From Nostoc sp. S13 (GTDB lineage: Bacteria; Cyanobacteriota; Cyanobacteriia; Cyanobacteriales; Nostocaceae), in assembly GCF_029379315.1 (NCBI RefSeq), contig NZ_JAQYWQ010000041.1:1-49659 (forward strand): a DNA stretch of 49,659 nt. The letters run 5' to 3'. Under the pieces are notes generated by a model, which did not search any database, was not told the origin of the DNA, and saw nothing but the letters and a program-made list of their open reading frames with translations. The number at the start of each line of letters is the position of its first letter. The first letter of the stretch is position 1. This document shows positions 17,185 through 26,190 of the stretch, one piece after another. The position numbers and the translations under genes were made by a program.

Positions 17185-17955
17185 CTAAAATTCCGGTTGT
17201 TGATAAACAAGATAAACAGCTTCTAAAAATACATCAGGTGTAACAGCTTCTGGCAACTTTTCTAAATTAATAATAGCTACAACTTGCTCGGCTAACTTTA
17301 GAGATAGTGAGGCTCTTGCTTTTAGCGACATTGCACCACGTCGCTGCAAATAGTCACGAATCACAGCAAAATCATCCGGCAACAATAATGATAAATCGGC
17401 AATTTGGATTAACTGTTCATGGAGTACCTTTGCCTGTTCTGAAATTGTTAATGTCGCTGATGCAGTCGGTGTTTGGGCTTGAATCACAATTGTGCCAGCT
17501 GCCAAATCACCTAAGCGCTTTTCGCGGCTACCCAACATAATTAAAAAAGCGCCAATAAATAAAGTTTCATCAAAGGGTCGCAGTAAAGCACGTAGAGTTG
17601 CTTGTTGTAACCCGATAAGTCTACCATCATCTCGAACCACGCGGATTTTAGCAACCCGTTTACCAGGAGTTTGTCCAAACCATAAGGTTTCAAAAAATAC
17701 AAAATAGCTAATGTAAATTGCAAAGGCAATAATGAAGAAAATTGCTATTAACCAAATTCCTAAATTCTGAGCATCAAAAAAATTAAACAGTTGCGTCGAA
17801 AAGACAGTCCAGGCAAGGAAAAACACAAACAAGGTTACAACCAAGACTGTATAATCAATCAGCAGTGCTAAAGCTCGATTGCCGATTCCCGCTAAAATAA
17901 ATTCCAACTCTACACTTTCTGGAGTCTGGAATGTGATGCGATTAAAAAAGCGCAT
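17185..17955 (-). CDS. RDD family membrane protein
   Basis: A 256-residue protein with the RDD domain. An early Arg-containing helix is followed by LLIDYTVLVV, with the family Asp. A second helix pair sits around residues 60-110, and FGQTPGKRVAKIRVV lies before the third helix, which ends LGSREKRLGDLAAGTIVI. The C-terminal about 100 residues are soluble and helical. RDD proteins are small membrane proteins, some of them transporters or Na+/H+ antiporter-like, but no function can be assigned here. It lies 45 bp downstream of another membrane protein and opposite a SpoIIM-like gene. RDD and SpoIIM genes often cluster together in bacteria. Confidence 0.9.
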   Translation of the reverse strand: MRFFNRITFQTPESVELEFILAGIGNRALALLIDYTVLVVTLFVFFLAWTVFSTQLFNFFDAQNLGIWLIAIFFIIAFAIYISYFVFFETLWFGQTPGKRVAKIRVVRDDGRLIGLQQATLRALLRPFDETLFIGAFLIMLGSREKRLGDLAAGTIVIQAQTPTASATLTISEQAKVLHEQLIQIADLSLLLPDDFAVIRDYLQRRGAMSLKARASLSLKLAEQVVAIINLEKLPEAVTPDVFLEAVYLVYQQPEF

Positions 17956-18000
17956 ATATTAACTAATTGAAAATTAATAGAGTTGAATTAAGGTGTTGAA

Positions 18001-18846
18001 TTAACGGAAATCTGGCGAGGGAGGTTTTCGTAATTGCAAACCTAGACCCTCACGCCGACTACGCAAGTCTAAGTATAAAACAGCTTTTAGTGCTTGCCAG
18101 AATGGCATTACAAAAATTCCACCTATTAAGCTGCCGATCAAAGAAATAACATACACAATCCAGTAGATAGTAGAACCTTGCTCAAGCTTTAAGAGGAATA
18201 GGTTGGGTATATAGTTTAATACAAACACCAATGGTAGTGTAACGATAAAAGCAACTAAAACAACGCCCTGAATGCGAAATACTGAGGCTTTAGTTAACTC
18301 CCAACTTCTGGCAACACTTTCGCCACTATTGATATTTTCCTCAACTGCTAAGGGCACCTCAGCTACCACCCAACGCGAGTAGAACCAGGTTAGTCCCAAC
18401 AGCACAAGAATTACCGTTACAATTACTCCGATAATTGTGCCTATAATAGCTGCACTAACACCTAATATCCCTCCTAAGACTCCTCCCAGCAAGACACCTA
18501 CGACACCACCCACGATCGCTAATCCCAAATAAATTACCAGCAAAGATATTCCGACTTGGAAACCAACGCTTAAAAATGACCAAAGACGTGGATTAACATG
18601 GCTGCTGGCAGTTTGGACACTTTCAGGTTGGTAAATCAATTCTCCAAAAGCCAAGCGTGAAATTAGTCCAGAAATGGCTGCATATTTTGCCCAGCCGTAG
18701 ATCGGAACTATAATCCACAAGTGAGCAATTAAAGCCAGTTTCAAATAAGTCTTCAGATGAGAACGATACAATCGTACCGCAGCACTGACAACGTTACCGA
18801 TACTCAGTGGTTGTATCTGACCGGAAGATCCAAAATTTTCAGACAT
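18001..18846 (-). CDS. multi-spanning membrane protein, DUF975/GlpQ-membrane-domain-like
   Basis: A 281-residue integral membrane protein with about six hydrophobic helices, including a Gly/Val-rich double stretch (GVVGVLLGGVLGGILGVSAA). The N-terminal QPLSIGNVVSAAVRLYRSHL matches the start of the membrane-domain family seen in glycerophosphodiester phosphodiesterase membrane anchors. No enzymatic motif is visible. It is followed after 45 bp by the RDD gene in the same direction and preceded, divergently, by a SpoIIM-like gene. The shared context suggests a common membrane function that is not known. Confidence 0.75.
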   Translation of the reverse strand: MSENFGSSGQIQPLSIGNVVSAAVRLYRSHLKTYLKLALIAHLWIIVPIYGWAKYAAISGLISRLAFGELIYQPESVQTASSHVNPRLWSFLSVGFQVGISLLVIYLGLAIVGGVVGVLLGGVLGGILGVSAAIIGTIIGVIVTVILVLLGLTWFYSRWVVAEVPLAVEENINSGESVARSWELTKASVFRIQGVVLVAFIVTLPLVFVLNYIPNLFLLKLEQGSTIYWIVYVISLIGSLIGGIFVMPFWQALKAVLYLDLRSRREGLGLQLRKPPSPDFR

Positions 18847-18926
18847 AATACCAAATTTTCCTTGAAACTACGGAGATGGATTTGAGGCTATCTTAAGCTA
18901 AGTTAAAGTCAGTGTTCCCAAAATTC

Positions 18927-19901
18927 ATGAATATTCAACGTTGGATTGCGCGACGAGAACCGAATTGGCAACGTCTGGATGCTCTATTAAGGCAGATAGA
19001 AAAAAAAGGGCTAAAGTCCTTACGGGCAGCAGAAATTAGAGAGTTAGCGAGTTTATATCGTTCAGTGGCGGCAGATTTGGCTCGTGCCCGTACACAACAA
19101 ATCAGCAATACTTTGAGCCAAAGTTTACAATCTTTAACAACTCGTGCTTATACGCAGATTTACCAAGGTTCGCGACGACAGGAATGGCAGGCAATCCAAG
19201 AATTTTATCGATGGGGATTAGCATCTGTAATTCAGAAAACATTTGCATATATTGCTGCGGCTACGACGCTGTTTCTACTGGGGGCGCTAGTGGCTTGGTG
19301 GTATTCCTGGCAAAATCCCAGCTTTATGTCGTTGATAGTACCTGAAAGTTTGATTACTAAGGTGCGAGATGAGCATAAGTTGTGGATGGGGTCAATTGTC
19401 GGCGTTGAACCTCTGGCATCCAGCAGTATCATGATCAATAACCTATCGGTGTGTTTTGGGGCTGTTGCTGGTGGCATGACGGCTGGAGCATACACAGCTT
19501 ATTTAATGGTATTTAATGGCTTATTGATTGGTGCTGTTGGTACTTTAGTTGGTCAAAATAATCTGGCTTATCCTTTTTGGGCATTTGTGTTTCCGCATGG
19601 TTCCTTGGAATTACCTGCGATCTTTTTTTCTGGGGCTGCGGGATTTTTATTAGCAAGAGCAATTTTATTTCCTGGTAAATATCGCCGTGGAGATGCACTG
19701 AAATTGTATGGTTCTCAGGCGGTACAGCTAGTATTTGGGATTGTACCAATGTTGATTATTGCTGGTGCGATCGAAGGCTTTTTTTCCCCTAATCCCAGCG
19801 TACCTGAGCCGATTAAATATCTGGCAGGAATAGGATTATTTATACTTTTGGTAATGTATTGTAGCCGCAAGCAACCATCAAATAATTTAGATGGCATCTG
19901 A
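18927..19901 (+). CDS. stage II sporulation protein M (SpoIIM, DUF95) family membrane protein
   Basis: A 324-residue protein with a soluble helical N-terminus (IQRWIARREPNWQRLDALL, then RAAEIRELASLYRSVAADLA). About five to six membrane helices follow, including MINNLSVCFGAVAGGMTAG and the conserved FPHGSLELPAIFFSGAAGF. This is the SpoIIM family pattern. In non-sporulating bacteria these proteins occur beside RDD, MoxR and DUF58 genes. Their role is unknown and may concern membrane organisation. I chose ATG 18927 over GTG 18912 because homologues start near MNIQRW-type sequence. A short hairpin (ATTGGCA...TGCCAAT) follows the stop codon. Confidence 0.88.
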   Translation: MNIQRWIARREPNWQRLDALLRQIEKKGLKSLRAAEIRELASLYRSVAADLARARTQQISNTLSQSLQSLTTRAYTQIYQGSRRQEWQAIQEFYRWGLASVIQKTFAYIAAATTLFLLGALVAWWYSWQNPSFMSLIVPESLITKVRDEHKLWMGSIVGVEPLASSSIMINNLSVCFGAVAGGMTAGAYTAYLMVFNGLLIGAVGTLVGQNNLAYPFWAFVFPHGSLELPAIFFSGAAGFLLARAILFPGKYRRGDALKLYGSQAVQLVFGIVPMLIIAGAIEGFFSPNPSVPEPIKYLAGIGLFILLVMYCSRKQPSNNLDGI

Positions 19902-20341
19902 TTGGCAAATCCGTTATGCCAATGACGACCCTTGATAAAACTTTTGCAATCCTGCTTTAAAGTATCGATGCTCGGTGATGGAAGCTAAGAAAGCCTCTTT
20001 GAGCTAATATCTCTAGGTCTTCAAGCGTTAGAGACAAGTCATCGCCAACCTGCTAACTTTACACAATAACTCTCTGAAACCTTATTCCTTTGCGTCCTTC
20101 TCTAACGAGACGCTGCGCGAATGGGTTCGTTTTTTCGTGATTTTGCGTAAGTCCTGGATATATTTTAGATAAATTAATTTAGACAATCTAGTAGAAATTA
20201 TTAAAATACGTTTCAAAGTAAAAATTAAACGTACTTTAACTTTTTATTTATCCAACGTTAAAGAAAAATTAACCATAAAAAATGTAGCTTAGTTTAAGGC
20301 TGAAATTACAGCAGAGAAGTATTCCTTTAATCAGAGGTAAT
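19902..20341. other. 440-bp regulatory spacer before pstS
   Basis: The first half carries repeat fragments (GACGCTGCGCGAATG type near 20110). The AT-rich second half carries a phased TTAA array described separately. No gene was recognised. Confidence 0.6.
20224..20276 (+). promoter_or_regulatory. candidate Pho box array upstream of pstS
   Basis: TTAA occurs at 20225, 20236, 20258 and 20269, with TTTA at 20247. This makes five sites exactly 11 bp apart. Each resembles the cyanobacterial PhoB/SphR half-site (CTTAACCT), for example TTTAACTT and ATTAACCA. The array ends about 65 bp before the pstS ATG, where an activator replacing the -35 element would bind. It was found by reading and not confirmed by any search. 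Confidence 0.65.
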
Positions 20342-21385
20342 ATGATTTTTTCGACCGCCATTTGGAATCGTGTCATTGCTACTTCAGTGGTGACAACTTC
20401 TGTTGCACTTAGTCCATTTTTTGGTGCGATCGCACAAGCTGAAACTCTCAATGGTGCAGGAGCAACTTTTCCGGCTCCACTTTATGAACGCTATGCTCGT
20501 GAAGTTAAGAAGAAATATCCAGACTTGAAAATTAATTACCAAGCAATTGGTAGTGGCGGTGGTATTCGTCAAACTATTGCTGGAACCGTTGACTTTGGTG
20601 GTAGTGATGCTGCAATGAAAGATGATGAAATCGCTAAAGTCAAGAACGGTGTAATCTTAGTACCCACAGCAGGCGGTGCTGTTTCTGTGGTTTATAATCT
20701 TCCAGGCGTTAATGATCTTAAATTGTCCCGGAGTACACTACCAGCAATTTTCTCAGGTCAAATTACCAAATGGAATGACGCAAAAATTAAAGCTGATAAT
20801 CCGGGTGTCAATTTACCAAATCAATCAATTAAATTCGTTGTTCGCGCCGATGGTAGCGGTACAACTTTCATTTTTACTAACCACTTAAGTGCTACCAGTG
20901 GTTATTTTAAAGGTAGAGTTGGAGTTAACACTGCTCCCAAGTGGAATCTGCCAAACGTCCTCAAAGGCAAAGGCAATCCAGGCGTAGCTGCCTTAGTATC
21001 TCGTACTTCCGGTTCTATTGGTTATGTAGAATATAGCTACGCTGTCCAAAATAACCTGAAATCAGCACAGGTACAAAATAAGAAAGGAGAATTTGTTGCT
21101 CCTTCTTTAGAATCTGCAAATGCAGCTTTGTCAACTGTGAATTTTCCAGACAACTACCGCGTTTTTGTCGGAGATCCAGGACAAGGTTATCCAATCGTAG
21201 GTCTTACTTGGATAATAGTTTACAAACAGTATGCTAATGCTTCCAAAGCTGATGCTATTAAGAAATGGGTTAATTGGGTATTGAAAGACGGTCAACAATA
21301 TAACGATGACCTTAACTACACCAAAATTCCATCTGATGTGGCAAATCGGGTACTTCAGACAGTGAACAGCTCTGTGAAGCCTTAA
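20342..21385 (+). CDS. pstS: phosphate ABC transporter substrate-binding protein PstS
   Basis: Periplasmic phosphate-binding protein of 347 residues. It has an N-terminal signal segment ending AIAQA before ETLNGAGATFPAP. Phosphate-binding segments visible are GAGATFPAPLY, GSGGGIRQ, VDFGGSDAAM, VVRADGSGTTF and the late SRTSGSIGYVEY. It captures inorganic phosphate and delivers it to the PstCA channel. It is the first gene of a pst cluster, with 316 bp of repeat-containing sequence before pstC. The upstream phased TTAA sites suggest induction by phosphate starvation. ATG 20342 follows a CAGAGG ribosome-binding-like sequence. Confidence 0.96.
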   Translation: MIFSTAIWNRVIATSVVTTSVALSPFFGAIAQAETLNGAGATFPAPLYERYAREVKKKYPDLKINYQAIGSGGGIRQTIAGTVDFGGSDAAMKDDEIAKVKNGVILVPTAGGAVSVVYNLPGVNDLKLSRSTLPAIFSGQITKWNDAKIKADNPGVNLPNQSIKFVVRADGSGTTFIFTNHLSATSGYFKGRVGVNTAPKWNLPNVLKGKGNPGVAALVSRTSGSIGYVEYSYAVQNNLKSAQVQNKKGEFVAPSLESANAALSTVNFPDNYRVFVGDPGQGYPIVGLTWIIVYKQYANASKADAIKKWVNWVLKDGQQYNDDLNYTKIPSDVANRVLQTVNSSVKP

Positions 21386-21701
21386 CTTGCAATCTTACTA
21401 TAGCGGTTCTCAATTGTATGGAATACAGACCTAAGCCCCACCCCCTTAAAAGCTAGCGTTGGGGAGTAAGCCTCAAAGCCTCTCTCCTAAAAGGAGAGAG
21501 GTCAAAATGTATTAGACATCTCCGAAAAAGAATGTAGAGAGGCGAAATTTCGCGTCTCTACAAGGGTTCTAGATAACGCATATTTAATTTCTGGAGATGT
21601 CTATTGTATACAAATAAGAAGCGCTATACTTTCCTCTCCTAATAGAGTGAGTTAACAACTTACTCTGATAGCAAGAAAAAAATCTATTTTATTGATTTGT
21701 A
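21386..21701. other. 316-bp spacer between pstS and pstC
   Basis: Filled by an interspersed repeat (about 21428-21502, like 7867-7960) and the second copy of the 91-bp MITE (21513-21603). The repeat hairpins may separate pstS expression from that of the membrane components. Confidence 0.65.
21513..21603. mobile_element. 91-bp MITE-like element, copy 2
   Basis: Same length and nearly the same sequence as 17071-17161. Ends are TAGACATCTCC and GGAGATGTCTA, with a central hairpin and the shared stretch GGGTTCTAGATAACGCATAT. It sits between pstS and pstC. Confidence 0.8.
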
Positions 21702-22703
21702 ATGGCAAATTCATCTGAACCAGCCGACATAAATTCATCACATGATTCAAATCTAGGCGATGAAAATTTCAATTTAACAGCTATCGGTGGCGCAAATTTA
21801 TGGTTTGACCAATGTTTTACACGGCTAGTATACTTTTTTGCCGTGATTACTGTTGCAGTGCTATTTTTGATGAGTTGGGTAATTTTACACGAAGCTCTAC
21901 CAGCCATTAAGCAGTTTGGACTGGGGTTTTTGTGGGGTCAAGATTGGGATACAGGTAATCAGATTTTTGGTGCATTACCCTATATTTATGGAACTTTAGT
22001 GAGTAGTGCGATCGCTATTTTATTCGCTGTGCCAGTGGGAATAGCAGTAGCCTTAGTCACGAGTGAAAATTTCTTACCTTCATCGCTACGAACAACCTTA
22101 GCATTTGTTGTTGAATTAATTGCAGCAATTCCCAGTGTCATTATTGGTTTGTGGGCAATTTTTGTTTTTATTCCAGTTCTAGAACCTCTACAAAAGTTGC
22201 TGTCCAGCACTTTTAAATGGATAGCACTTTTTAATACAGAAGACCCTTCTGGAACTAATATGTTAACTGCTGGAATTATTCTAGCCATCATGATTTTGCC
22301 CACAATGGCAGCAATTACTCGTGACGTGTTAATGGCTATTCCTAAAGAATTACGTAGCGCATCTATGGCTTTGGGTGGCACTCGTTGGGAAACAATTTTT
22401 CGAGTCTTGCTACCAGCTGGATTTTCGGGAATGGTGAGTGCAGCAATGCTCGCTTTAGGACGTGCTTTGGGCGAAACAATGGCTGTCACTATGGTGATTG
22501 GCAACTCTGCTCAAATCAGTGCCTCCTTACTCGATCCAGCTTATACAATTCCCTCTGTATTAGCTAATGAATTTGCCGAAGCTGAACCAGGATTGCATAT
22601 AGGCGCTTTAAGCTATTTGGCATTGATTTTGTTTGTGTTGACTCTGGCTGTAAATATTGGTGCTGTACTTTTGGTGAAATGGGTTAGCAGAAAAAATGCA
22701 TAA
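21702..22703 (+). CDS. pstC: phosphate ABC transporter permease PstC
   Basis: A 333-residue inner-membrane permease with about six helices. After a hydrophilic N-terminus it shows FGLGFLWGQDW, then FGALPYIYGTLVSSAIAILF. The ABC-permease coupling loop is RDVLMAIPKELRSASMALGG, followed by GRALGETMAVTMVIGN, a signature of PstC. It forms the phosphate channel with PstA and is driven by PstB. The gene is separated from pstA by 358 bp including a repeat fragment, so the cluster is looser than the usual pst operon. Confidence 0.95.
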   Translation: MANSSEPADINSSHDSNLGDENFNLTAIGGANLWFDQCFTRLVYFFAVITVAVLFLMSWVILHEALPAIKQFGLGFLWGQDWDTGNQIFGALPYIYGTLVSSAIAILFAVPVGIAVALVTSENFLPSSLRTTLAFVVELIAAIPSVIIGLWAIFVFIPVLEPLQKLLSSTFKWIALFNTEDPSGTNMLTAGIILAIMILPTMAAITRDVLMAIPKELRSASMALGGTRWETIFRVLLPAGFSGMVSAAMLALGRALGETMAVTMVIGNSAQISASLLDPAYTIPSVLANEFAEAEPGLHIGALSYLALILFVLTLAVNIGAVLLVKWVSRKNA

Positions 22704-23061
22704 TACTATTTCAGTTTAAGATTGCCAAAAATATACAACCAATACAAATAGAAAATACATAGCAGTCTTAAATCATTTGTGAAAATCTCTATTTCTTACC
22801 TCTCCGTGTTCTCTGTCTTGAAAAGTTCAGATCGCCGGAAGCTGGCGCTCCGACTTTTCGCTGTGTTTCTGTGGTTAGATTAAAAAACTAGTTTTCACAA
22901 CTTATTTAGGATTGCTATAGTGGGACTTAAACAAAAATTAAATTTTCTTTTTTTCTATTTGCGCCTTTTGTATTTATTTAATAAAAGCAACTTTCATAAC
23001 ACTGATAAAATTTCTCATCTCAGTGTTACAAGACATTTATAAATCAAAAATTCTAAAAAAT
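22704..23061. other. 358-bp spacer between pstC and pstA
   Basis: AT-rich. It contains a short repeat near 22830-22860 (GCCGGAAGCTGGCGCTCCGA) and a MITE end-like fragment AGGATTGCTATAG near 22909, similar to the right end of 33740-33891. No gene was recognised. Confidence 0.5.
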
Positions 23062-23943
23062 ATGAGTGGTTACATCCAGCCTGAAACTGATGAATCTCTG
23101 GCGACAGAATTATGTAGTCCTCTGCCAACAGAGCGAGTAATATTTACCTATGCAATGAATGCGATCGCTTTTGGTTTGACAGTTCTGGCACTTATTCCTT
23201 TATTATCAATTTTGTGGGAAATTATTGTCCGAGGAATATCTGGACTGAAATCAGATATGTTTGTCAAAGCAGTCATTGACAATGGCTTTGGTAATGCCAT
23301 CCTGGGAACCATAATCATGGTGGTAATTGGTGCTATTTTAAGCATTCCCACAGGGATAATGACAGGAATTTTCTTGGCGGAATTTGGTCAAACGAATCCA
23401 ATTGCTGGTATTGTTCGTTTTATCAGCAGTATTCTGACAGGTGTGCCTTCAATTGTTGTAGGCGTATTCGCTTACGGTGTGATAGTTTTGGTAACTAAAG
23501 GATTTAGTGCGATCGCAGGTGGTTTTGCTTTAGCTGTGATTATGTTACCCGTAATTATACTGACAACAGAAGAATCTTTAAAACTTATTTCCACATCTCA
23601 ACGCCTCGCCTCCGCTGCTTTAGGTGGAACTCGCTTCCAAACTACTTTTCGCATCGTTGTGACTGCTGCAATTCCCGGAATTACTACAGGCATTTTACTA
23701 GCTGTAGCTCGTGCTGCTGGTGAAACAGCACCTTTAATTTTTACTGCTTTATTTAGTCTAGATTGGTCAGAAGGATTGTTAAGTCCAACAGCTTCCTTGC
23801 CAGTATTGATTTTTAACCTCTACAACGACCCCGACCCACAAAAAAGCCAATTAGTATGGACTACTTCTATAGTTCTACTCAGCTTAATTTTATGTGTCAG
23901 TATTGTCTCTCGTTTAGTTATTAGACAGAGAAGAATCAAGTAA
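23062..23943 (+). CDS. pstA: phosphate ABC transporter permease PstA
   Basis: Second membrane subunit of the phosphate channel, 293 residues from ATG 23062. About six helices are visible. FGNAILGTIIMVVIGAILSIPTGI starts the permease core. The coupling loop is TTEESLKLISTSQRLASAALGGT, and ARAAGETAPLIFTAL is the PstA counterpart of the PstC GRALGET motif. A GTG at 23023 would add 13 residues, but the ATG fits the family start better. The following pstB starts 30 bp downstream, so the two are cotranscribed. Confidence 0.94.
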   Translation: MSGYIQPETDESLATELCSPLPTERVIFTYAMNAIAFGLTVLALIPLLSILWEIIVRGISGLKSDMFVKAVIDNGFGNAILGTIIMVVIGAILSIPTGIMTGIFLAEFGQTNPIAGIVRFISSILTGVPSIVVGVFAYGVIVLVTKGFSAIAGGFALAVIMLPVIILTTEESLKLISTSQRLASAALGGTRFQTTFRIVVTAAIPGITTGILLAVARAAGETAPLIFTALFSLDWSEGLLSPTASLPVLIFNLYNDPDPQKSQLVWTTSIVLLSLILCVSIVSRLVIRQRRIK

Positions 23944-23973
23944 AAATAATTTTTTTCGCATCTTGGGCAAGTT

Positions 23974-24753
23974 ATGAATAAGCTAATTCCAGCCATTAAA
24001 GTTAAAAATATCAGCTTTTACTATGGCACAATAAAAGCGATCGAAAAGGTGTCAATGGATATTTATCGGAACCAAGTAACGGCGATTATTGGGCCTAGTG
24101 GTTGTGGTAAATCTACCTTCATCAAAATTCTGAATCGGATTAGCGAATTAGAAGGGCCAGTGAAAGTTGAAGGAGATGTAGAATTTTTTGGTCAGAATAT
24201 TTATGCTCCTCGTGTCAACATCAATCGGTTACGCCGCCAAATTGGTATGGTGTTTCAAAAACCGAATCCTTTTCCGATAAGTATTTACGAAAATGTTGCC
24301 TACGGGATGAGAATAGCAGGCAGGTATTCAAAAGTAGAATTAGATGAAATTGTCGAATCTGCACTTCACAGCGCTGCTCTTTGGGATGAAGTGAAAGATA
24401 AGCTGAATAAATCAGCTTTAGGGCTTTCTGGTGGTCAACAGCAAAGATTATGTATTGCTCGTGCTTTAGCAGTCAAGCCGAAAGTTATGCTGATGGATGA
24501 GCCTTGCTCGGCTCTTGACCCCATTGCTACGATGAAAGTTGAGGAACTGCTCCATAGTTTGCAGTCTCAGTTGACAATTGCGATCGTTACTCACAATATG
24601 CAGCAAGCCGCTCGCGTCTCTGATTTTACGGCTTTCTTCAGCACCGATGAAAGTCGGATTGGGCAAATGGTTGAATTTGGCGCTACAGAGCAAATCTTTA
24701 ACAACCCACTAGACCCCCGCACCCGCGACTACATTTCAGGGCGTTTCGGTTAA
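23974..24753 (+). CDS. pstB: phosphate ABC transporter ATP-binding protein PstB
   Basis: Cytoplasmic ATPase that drives phosphate uptake through PstCA, 259 residues. All ABC motifs are intact: Walker [10 protein letters not shown] at 40-48, Q-loop VFQKPNPFP with Gln95, signature [17 protein letters not shown], Walker B VMLMDEP, D-loop SALDP and the switch His in IVTHNMQQA. The DEPCSALDP and FGQNIY segments are typical of PstB. It starts 30 bp after pstA and is followed 250 bp later by a paralogue. Confidence 0.96.
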   Translation: MNKLIPAIKVKNISFYYGTIKAIEKVSMDIYRNQVTAIIGPSGCGKSTFIKILNRISELEGPVKVEGDVEFFGQNIYAPRVNINRLRRQIGMVFQKPNPFPISIYENVAYGMRIAGRYSKVELDEIVESALHSAALWDEVKDKLNKSALGLSGGQQQRLCIARALAVKPKVMLMDEPCSALDPIATMKVEELLHSLQSQLTIAIVTHNMQQAARVSDFTAFFSTDESRIGQMVEFGATEQIFNNPLDPRTRDYISGRFG

Positions 24754-25002
24754 GGTATGTCCTAGCGTGGCTTAAGAATTTTTGTGGAACCATCTGGTGC
24801 CAGAGGATACTTTATAACTTACGCACTGTACAAAGGAATAATCTTATGTAATAAGTACTTAATAGCAGTTTATCTGCTGTATGACTACCGTATAGCTACG
24901 TAATTTCTATGAATATCTCCTTTTAGGAGTAACATAGTGAAACAACAGTGCTGATTTGTAGTGTTTTACTTAGTCAAGTTTTATTTCACACGTTTTGGGA
25001 AT

Positions 25003-25782
25003 ATGAGTAAACTAATTCCAGCCATCAGAGTCAAAAACTTCAGCTTCTATTACGACACTCAAAAGATAGTTGAAGACGTGTCAATGGATATTTACCAAAA
25101 CCAAGTCACGGCAATTATTGGTTCTAGTGGTTGTGGCAAGTCTACTTTTCTTAAATCGTTAAATCGCATGAGTGAATTAGAAGAAGAAGTGAGGGTTGAA
25201 GGAAAAGTAGAATTTTTTGGGCAGAGTATTTATGAGCGTCGTGTTAACATCAATCGCTTACGTCGCCAAGTTAGTATGGTTTTTCCCAAGCCAAACCTTT
25301 TTCCCATGAGCGTTTACGATAATGTTGCTTATGGGGTGAAATTAGTTGGATGGCATCCAAAAGTAGAATTAGATGGAATCGTTGAATCTGCCATCAAAAC
25401 TGCCGAACTTTGGGATGAAGTGAAAAATAAGCTGCACAAATCTGCTTTAGAGCTTTCTGGTGGTCAACAACAAAGATTATGTATTGCCCGTGCTTTAGCA
25501 GTCAAGCCAAACGTTCTGTTGATGGATGAACCTTGTTCAGGTCTTGATCCTGTCGGTAGCATGAAAATTGAGCATCTGATCCATAACTTGCGTTCTAAGT
25601 TGACAATTGTGATGGTTACTCACAATATGCAGCAAGTAACTCGCCTATCTGATTTTACGGCTTTCTTTTGTAGGAATGAAAATCGGATTACTCAAATGGT
25701 TGAATTTGGTACTACAAATAAAATCTTTACTAACCCCCTGGATTCTCGCACCCGCGACTACGTTTTCGCCCGCGTCAATTGA
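25003..25782 (+). CDS. pstB: PstB paralogue lacking the Q-loop glutamine
   Basis: A second PstB, also 259 residues when started at ATG 25003, and alignable over its whole length with the upstream copy. Walker A GSSGCGKST, the [17 protein letters not shown] signature, Walker B VLLMDEP, SGLDP and the switch His in MVTHNMQQV are kept. The Q-loop residue at position 95 is Pro (MVFPKPNLFP, codon CCC 25285-25287), where PstB has Gln. The Q-loop Gln couples ATP hydrolysis to the permease, so coupling should be altered. It may pair with normal PstB in a heterodimer. I recall similar sequences in other Nostoc-type genomes but cannot check this here. Confidence 0.92.
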   Translation: MSKLIPAIRVKNFSFYYDTQKIVEDVSMDIYQNQVTAIIGSSGCGKSTFLKSLNRMSELEEEVRVEGKVEFFGQSIYERRVNINRLRRQVSMVFPKPNLFPMSVYDNVAYGVKLVGWHPKVELDGIVESAIKTAELWDEVKNKLHKSALELSGGQQQRLCIARALAVKPNVLLMDEPCSGLDPVGSMKIEHLIHNLRSKLTIVMVTHNMQQVTRLSDFTAFFCRNENRITQMVEFGTTNKIFTNPLDSRTRDYVFARVN

Positions 25783-26190
25783 AGTGTTTCTTAAATTCTA
25801 GCTGCTTAGAGGGCTACTACATGGTGCAAGCAGAAACTAGGGGTTGAATTTAACATTTTTGAGGGGTCTAAGTCCCTCGCAACAAGCGACAAGTTTTGCG
25901 GTGGGATTAAAATCCCCAGACGCTCGCGGACTAGCTAAAGCTTCACTAATGCAAAACTTAATTACGAATTACGTTAGCGTTCGCGTAGCGTCTCGTAGAG
26001 AGCGTCATTACAAATTACGAATTACGAATTACGTAGCTTGCTTCTCGCCGGAGGTGAGAATTATGAATTATTTAATTTCCCTTTGCTTTGAGTTTTTCTT
26101 GTGTTGGGCAATACCATCTGACATTGACAGTATTTTTTTATACTATATATTTAAAGACAAGTATCTGCTCTAGACCACCTGAATCACAAA
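25783..26190. other. 408-bp repeat-filled spacer
   Basis: Carries GAATTAC-type heptamer repeats (around 25960-26030) and the GCGTAGCGTCTCGTAGAGAG interspersed repeat. The 109-codon frame across it is a product of these repeats and is not called. Confidence 0.6.

Noticed and set aside
25844..26173. 109-codon plus frame
   Set aside because: Runs through spacer repeats (GAATTAC heptamers and the GCGTCTCGTAGAGAG repeat).
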